Shown: piece after piece, positions 59,139 to 64,000 of the stretch
How positions within the stretch are numbered: position 1 is the first letter of the stretch
Layout of the letters: each line of letters opens with the position of its first letter
Assembly: GCA_003116975.1 (NCBI GenBank)
Contig: BGKB01000073.1
Location: 124,001-188,000 of the forward strand
DNA: 64,000 bases
Direction: 5' to 3'
Source of the DNA: Aurantiochytrium sp. KH105
Lineage: Eukaryota > Sar > Bigyra > Thraustochytrida > Thraustochytriidae
Position numbers and translations under genes: made by a program
The notes under the pieces: model-generated
What the model was told of the DNA's origin: nothing
Seen by the model: only the letters and a program-made list of their open reading frames with translations
The model's database searches: none

Positions 59139-60761
59139 TTAGACCTTGAGAGTGCCCGCATTCTCATTGCCCCATTGCTCACCACGACGACGGTGCATGG
59201 TATCGGCAATGTGGGCCTTACCCTTTTCAAAGTCGATAAAAAAGGCCACGATGGCAGCGAGCAAAAAGAGCGGGCCGAGGGGAACAATCGCCCAGCGCAG
59301 ACTATCAACCTGCTCGTTGATGGTGGTGAAGAGGAGCGGCGGGAGCCAGGTGAGAACCTTGGCAAAGAGGATCTTAATGCCAAAAAAACTGCTCTCCTTG
59401 CCACCGGGAATGAGCGCTGCGAAGAGACTGTTAGAGATGACGTAGAGCGCACCGAGGCAGAGACCCCAGGTGACGGTGAAGACGAGCAAGAGGTAGAACG
59501 TGAAGCTCGCGGGCTCCTGCCGGGTCTCCTCGGTATCGCCAGTGATGACAAAGTCGCACAAGCCATACTGCGTGAGTGTGGCGGTGGCGTTGACATCATT
59601 GACCGGAACAGAGTCGGCCAAGAGTACAGCGGGACCGAGGATGAAGGAGATGCCGTAAATCACAAGAACGAGAATGTAAATGGCCTTGAGGGAAAGGTAG
59701 CGCGTGAGCCGATGCGTGAGCAAGGAGCCCGGGACGGAAAAGAAGAGCGCCAAAGCCATGACCGCCGAGGTGAGCACGCCGTCATAGCCAAGATGGAACT
59801 GCAGGTATGAGGTGGAAAGAATGGCGACAGAGGTGACGGCGCCAGAGCCAAGGGCCCAGGAGACGAGAAACTTGAGAAGTTCCGGGTACTTTGTAAGGAT
59901 CTCTCCCAGAGTCTGACCGATGTGCTTGAGTCCGCAGCACGAACGGGAAAACTCCGGGTCGACGGTCTTGCGCTCACCGAGCATGCGGAAGCCTGGAATG
60001 AACCAGAACAAGGCCAGGATGAAGGCGATGAAGCCGCCAACGGTACCCTGCTGAAAGGAACTGAAGCCGGCGACGAGCGAGATGCCAGTGACGACAGCGG
60101 CAAGGAGGAGCTGCATGGAGTTGAGGGTGGTGTAGCCGAGGCCAACGTAGCGTGTGACTTCGAGGTCGTCGCGGCTGAGCTCAGAGCTATAGGACTGCGT
60201 CATGAGAGCGGCAATCTCATATGAGACGACCTGAATAATGACGGAAACACAGAGAATGAGAAGAGCGACGTCGGACTGCCAGAGCGGGCGCTGCAGATAA
60301 TCGAGGCCCTCCTCATCCTCGGGGTCCAGCTTGTCCGAGTCTTTGGATAGGAAAAAGAGCGCCTGGACGAGGACCATACCGAGAAAGATGCAGAAGGAGA
60401 TGCCGAGTCCACGCTTGCGATGGGGCGTGAGGTCTGCAATGCTGCCGAGAAAGGGGCTGAGCAGGGCGTTGAGAACACCCTCCACGACGCCCAGCGAGGA
60501 CACGAGCGAGCTTGCCTTGATGGCGCCGCTGAAGATTTCGCCGTCGCAGTCGCTCACGGAGAGCGCAAAGGCGTTGAGCGCCACCGATGCGAAGAGAGAG
60601 GCATAAATAGAGGTGGTGCCTCGCGACGCGCAGCAATAAACGTATCCGCGTGCCTCCGCATTGTCGGGCGCGAAGCCCTTGCACAGGCAGAACACCCTGT
60701 CCGAGAACGACTTGGTGTCCCCCTTGACGCCGACCTCGTCCATTTCCATGTTCAACGCCAT
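59139..60761 (-). CDS. Atg22-like major-facilitator transporter, paralogue B
   Basis: 540 aa, about eleven to twelve membrane helices. It shares the SVALNAFALSVSD and SGAIKASSLV region with the protein at 55560-57119 but keeps a fuller early part, including ADLTPHRKRGLG, the basic loop between helices 2 and 3 typical of MFS transporters; the paralogue has lost charges here. The C-terminal tail is short and basic (HRRRGEQWGNENAGTLKV). Start at ATG 60761, in an ACGCCATC environment. Probably a vacuolar or lysosomal exporter by family; substrate not readable. Confidence 0.8.
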   Translation of the reverse strand: MALNMEMDEVGVKGDTKSFSDRVFCLCKGFAPDNAEARGYVYCCASRGTTSIYASLFASVALNAFALSVSDCDGEIFSGAIKASSLVSSLGVVEGVLNALLSPFLGSIADLTPHRKRGLGISFCIFLGMVLVQALFFLSKDSDKLDPEDEEGLDYLQRPLWQSDVALLILCVSVIIQVVSYEIAALMTQSYSSELSRDDLEVTRYVGLGYTTLNSMQLLLAAVVTGISLVAGFSSFQQGTVGGFIAFILALFWFIPGFRMLGERKTVDPEFSRSCCGLKHIGQTLGEILTKYPELLKFLVSWALGSGAVTSVAILSTSYLQFHLGYDGVLTSAVMALALFFSVPGSLLTHRLTRYLSLKAIYILVLVIYGISFILGPAVLLADSVPVNDVNATATLTQYGLCDFVITGDTEETRQEPASFTFYLLLVFTVTWGLCLGALYVISNSLFAALIPGGKESSFFGIKILFAKVLTWLPPLLFTTINEQVDSLRWAIVPLGPLFLLAAIVAFFIDFEKGKAHIADTMHRRRGEQWGNENAGTLKV

Positions 60762-61212
60762 CTTCGCCTCCTCGTCAACGTCGTCGCGCGACTCCGCCTT
60801 CCCCGCTCGCTCTCTGCACTACAATCCGTAGCCGCCAAGCTCCTCGGGACCGGACTAGCTACCCGAACGAGGTCACTGGCACCGCGTTTCGAAACGAGTT
60901 GAAAAAACCCTTCGCGCGTCCTGTGTCCTCCGCCGCGCCCGCTTGCTCTCCGCGCCGTCGCGTGCTTGCGTGCGAGTCTCGCGTGCGGCTCTGCCCTCGC
61001 GGCGATGACGATGCGCAGCGCCCTCGCGACCGCGAGCTCCTCGGCGTTCGTCTTCGCGTTGCCGATCTGCCTCGCCTCCTTTCCGCCTTCTCCAGGCCCG
61101 TGTTTTGCTTGTTTCGAAACCGGGTTTCAAACCGGCGCCGGGCCCCCTACGAGTGCGCTAGGGCCCGCCTACGCCCCGCCCCGCCGGGGAAGTACCCCTT
61201 GCGCCGCGCATT

Positions 61213-61264
61213 CCGCACTTGCCGCCCGCCCATTCCGCACTTGCGGCGCGGGCGGCAAGTGCGG
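61213..61264. repeat. Perfect 17-bp inverted repeat, 18-nt loop
   Basis: Arms CCGCACTTGCCGCCCGC at 61213-61229 and its exact reverse complement at 61248-61264. The left arm overlaps a 14-bp direct repeat CATTCCGCACTTGC (61209-61222 and 61231-61244). Confidence 0.9.
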
Positions 61265-61837
61265 CATTCCGCGCGGGCAGTGGTTACGAGGACGCTGGGT
61301 GCAGCGCCGCTGCTTCCTCCTTTCGAAGTGTGCGAGGGCTGGGGGGGAGGTGTGTGCTGCGGCGCGAACAGTAAAAGCTCGAAGCTCGAACTCTGGACGC
61401 GCGTACGTAACGAGGCTGCCGCGTGGCACGGCGGCCCGACCGCGCCACGCCAGGGTGCAGACCTCGGACGCTTTTCCGTCCGTCCGCCCGAGCCAGGTGC
61501 AGTAAGCTGCAAAGGAGCAGAGTGGAGCAGTGAAGTGCCGTGCGGTGTGGAGAGCCAAGACTGGGCCGGCAGGCAGGATGAGCTTCTCGGTGTGCTTGAG
61601 GCGACCCGCGGAGAGCGCTGCTATGCAGGGTCGTGAGGAGGTTTGTATTACCGTCCAATAAGAGCTGAGCGAGGGATTTATCTGCTGCGTTGGCCAAAGA
61701 AGAGCGACTTCGCAGAGGCGCGAGCGAGGTGGAACGGAGTCACGGCGATCAGAGGACACCTAAAATTTCAATCTTTCAGGAGACACTCACACTGTCAATG
61801 AGATCTCAATCTTTCTCCCCTGTAGTAGTTGTTGTTG

Positions 61838-61885
61838 ATGTAGCTGTAGCTGCAGCTGCAGCAGCTGCTGCTGCTGCTGCCTGCG
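61838..61885. repeat. CTG/CAG-rich run
   Basis: GTAGCTGTAGCTGCAGCTGCAG passing into several CTG units; similar CTGCAG runs occur near 18060-18110 and 24968-24990, all in spacers. Confidence 0.8.
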
Positions 61886-61897
61886 TCGCATTTCACG

Positions 61898-61963
61898 TCG
61901 AGGGAGCTGCGGATCGAGAGAGCTGCGACTCGAGGGTGTGTAATAGGATCGAGGGAGCTGCGG
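61898..61963. repeat. Imperfect 15-bp repeats TCGAGGGAGCTGCGG
   Basis: Copies at 61898-61912, 61914-61928 (two changes) and 61949-61963; a fragment is at the end. Confidence 0.75.
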
Positions 61964-62867
61964 CTCGAGGATGATGCTGTACATCACGAGGTTTCTTCCT
62001 CTTTAAAAGCTCTGTTCATTGCGTGCCGCCGGACATTCGTGTCAGAGTATGACGAACCATGATGTACCGATGCCGATGCCAATGCCGATGCCTGATATAA
62101 ATCCCGAATGATGCAGCTGAGCTTCTCAGTGTCTACGATCAGCCAGACGATATTTCTCTTCGCATTCGACGTCACCACTTTTAGGCTTGCATCGTTTTTT
62201 ACCTCCTTCAAGGCCCGAGCGAGGCATTGCCGATCGAGTCAGCAAATCGATTGTTGCAACTGCTCGCTTGCATTCATCATCATGGAAATGCAGCATTTTG
62301 GATCAGCGGACCTCTACTGCTTCGGCAGCGTACCGTACTGCCGGTCGACGCACTTTTTTTCGGTTCTTTGCTGCTGGCGTGAAGGCGATTGAGGATGAGT
62401 CGTTGATCTTACATAGATTGGTGTAAGCCTAATCCAAGCTGGCTTTTCGATCTAGGAGAAGAAGAGCGCGGATGCTAGTTGATTTTGCAAAGAGCGAGGG
62501 CACAGACATGGAGGCTGGCTGGCTCGAAATCCATTCTTTAAAATGAATGACCGGACATCCAAAGGAGTGCCGACATCTCCGCGGCGCGGCGTGAGCCAAA
62601 CCAGGCAACTGGGGACGCACGTCACTGGTCATGGTGGGTGCAGCGGCAGGCTGCATATACTCAAAACGATAGCAATTCATGAGAAAGCAATGGACAAACT
62701 TGAGTGTCCGCGGCGGACAGCCTGGATCGAGCAGTCCGGCTAACCAGAAGCTGTACTTTTCCCCTTTAACAGCGCGGCGCAGCGATGCGAGCTCACATTC
62801 AGGGTTCTTTCTTCCTGTGGAATAGACTGTTGTCTCGTCTCGCACGTTTATCCGGCGAGGGACAAAA

Positions 62868-63079
62868 GGCCATTCTCTTTCTTTCCACCTTCCCTCTTTC
62901 CGACGCGAAACTTGATTCTTCTGATCCCGGTGCCGTGCGCGGTTTTTCAGTCGGTCTTGTCGGGTCGATCTGCGACGTCTTTCTTTCTAACTTGCTTTCT
63001 GTTTGGCCTAGTTTCTTTCTTTCCTCCGTCCTTCCTTTCTATACCCACCTGTTTCCCACCTTTCTTCTCTACTTTTAGG
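62868..63079 (+). other. Pyrimidine-rich tract with acceptor-like end
   Basis: About 210 bases dominated by C and T, ending TTCTCTACTTTTAG at 63079. It resembles the end of an intron, but no matching donor or upstream exon was found. Confidence 0.35.
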
Positions 63080-63964
63080 TCCATCCTTGGCCGCTGCGCT
63101 GCCGACGCTGACGTGCCGCTGCGACATTGGCCATGGGAGATGACAGAGATGAGGCTGCTATGGCTGCAGCCCGCTGCCCGCGGAGCGTGCAGGCGGAACT
63201 GATTGCGGCTAGCACGAGGCTTTCGACGAAAGCTGTAGCTTAAAAACTGGCAGAAGGACACGAAGAGCTCACAGACTCCATACTGTCTGATTGGAGTGGT
63301 GGGCGCGGCAGCCTGGCTTCAAATTACTTTTCTGTTGTTACTACTTCTATTGGTCGTAGTACTATCTTGACATCGCGTCTTCCTCTCCGCTCCCAACCGA
63401 CAGCCTTTGGCGTCAATACGCGACGTCAACGCAGCGTCGCGTCCATTCCGGTGCCGCAAGTCAAGTCTTCATCCTCGAGTCAAGTCCATTTCCGTCCGTT
63501 GCTGCGCCACGCCTTCGCGCCGCAGCCGGCCCGCCGTTGCGGCTTGTCCTGTGCCCGGCAGTGGCCATGGTGGCTGGCCCCATCTGGGACAGGAAAGCGT
63601 CGGCCTTGGAGTGGCTTCCTGTCTCATGATGCTTTTCCCTCTTGGAGACAGGTTTCCGGTGGGCCGGTGTGGGAAGACGCGCCACTTCTTACCAAGCGAG
63701 TAGACGAAACCCCCATCCCCCCCAGCGTCCCCACCTGCGCCACTGTCACCAGGTCCCGCCACAGCTGCCGCTGTGGCTGCCGTGGCAAGGTGACGGTGCG
63801 CGTTGGGTCCGGGAGTAGCCAGCTAGCTGCCTGTGTCTTGCAGTGGTTACTGCTCGTGCAGGTCCCTTGGTGCAGCCGTCAGGACCCGAAAGCACCCGCA
63901 GGTCGTGCCCGGGAGCCCGGTAGCGGAGCGCTAGCCGGCCCTAGCTTTGAGGGGGCCCGTCGTG

Positions 63965-63996
63965 GCCCGCAGCGACCCGCAGCGGCCCGCAGCGGA
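63965..63996. repeat. Short GC repeat CCCGCAGCG
   Basis: Three near-identical 10-11-bp units at the right edge of the window; the array may continue beyond. Confidence 0.7.
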
Positions 63997-64000
63997 GGCC

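Larger units (their letters stand above)
60762..64000. other. 3.2 kb region without a supported gene
   Basis: A GC-rich stretch (60900-61300) with a 17-bp inverted repeat, a CTG run, short imperfect repeats, a long pyrimidine-rich tract ending acceptor-like at 63079, and terminal GC repeats. The longest frames (up to 245 aa) are Arg/Pro/Ala-rich with no domain. A short frame of 36 codons starts at ATG 63132, just after the acceptor-like site; it cannot be judged alone. The window end may be the edge of another gene. Confidence 0.4.

Noticed and set aside
60899-61636. 245-codon frame in the right-hand spacer
   Set aside because: Arg/Pro/Cys-rich, spans the hairpin repeat, no homology seen; typical chance frame in GC-rich DNA.
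60762-64000. tRNA, 5S rRNA or snRNA genes in the gene-free right end
   Set aside because: No cloverleaf with a matching T-loop consensus or known small-RNA sequence was found by eye; a covariance-model scan was not possible.
1-64000. CRISPR arrays, retroelements or virus-like insertions
   Set aside because: No spaced identical repeats, no long terminal repeats and no reverse transcriptase, integrase or capsid-like reading frame were seen; the tandem arrays are simple repeats.

Overview
The window looks like nuclear DNA from a GC-rich, gene-dense, intron-poor and flagellated protist. A 9.3 kb axonemal dynein reading frame and a 6.6 kb nephrocystin-4-like frame each run without an intron. Only one intron could be placed in the whole window (40374-40528). 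Axonemal dynein, NPHP4, a MICU-type calcium regulator, a sphingomyelin-synthase-like enzyme and MaoC/MDR lipid enzymes, together with long intronless genes separated by microsatellite-rich GC spacers, suggest a stramenopile and most likely a labyrinthulomycete (thraustochytrid). This is inference; no ribosomal or other marker gene is present.

Layout. 3-9389 (+): 3'-terminal three quarters of an outer-arm-type dynein heavy chain. 9718-10986 (-): TBC1D20-like Rab GAP. 11318-17833: the most striking block. It holds two secretory-pathway Clp/torsin-type AAA+ proteins (11318-14242 + and 16532-17833 +) flanking a single-pass membrane protein (14744-15922 -). The lumenal domain of that membrane protein resembles the P-loop-less AAA-like fold of torsin cofactors (LAP1/LULL1), and a homologous domain is fused to the N-terminus of the first AAA+ protein. 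19609-22071 (+): transmembrane protein with an inactive trypsin-like ectodomain and a polyproline tail. 22772-24280 (-): patatin-like lipase. 25148-29812 (-): TFIIIC B-block-subunit-like protein, divergent from a sphingomyelin-synthase-like membrane enzyme (30216-31400 +). 31709-32728 (-): MDR oxidoreductase. 33281-36406 (+): Sec7-PH ARF exchange factor. 36470-39439 (-): protein with an RS-rich segment, a propeller-like region and a degenerate kinesin-like region. 39770-40827 (+): two-exon zinc-finger protein. 41099-42046 (+): MaoC-like hydratase. 42210-48833 (-): nephrocystin-4-like protein with an internal EF-hand array. 49913-52828 (+): piggyBac-derived transposase-like protein with a nuclease-like insert. 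52996-54546 (-): MICU-like protein. 55560-57119 (+) and 59139-60761 (-): two Atg22-like transporter paralogues around a WD40 protein (57202-58791 -). 60762-64000: no gene that can be supported.

Working together. Dynein and NPHP4 belong to the flagellum and transition zone. TBC, Sec7, the torsin-like block, patatin and the sphingomyelin-synthase-like enzyme belong to the endomembrane system and lipid metabolism. Genes mostly alternate strand, so 3' ends lie only 63-700 bp apart while divergent 5' ends share spacers of about 330-1080 bp. Those spacers carry short tandem repeats, paired direct repeats with 20-22 bp period and one G-rich tract. Domain assignments come from reading translated sequence by eye; no database search was run.
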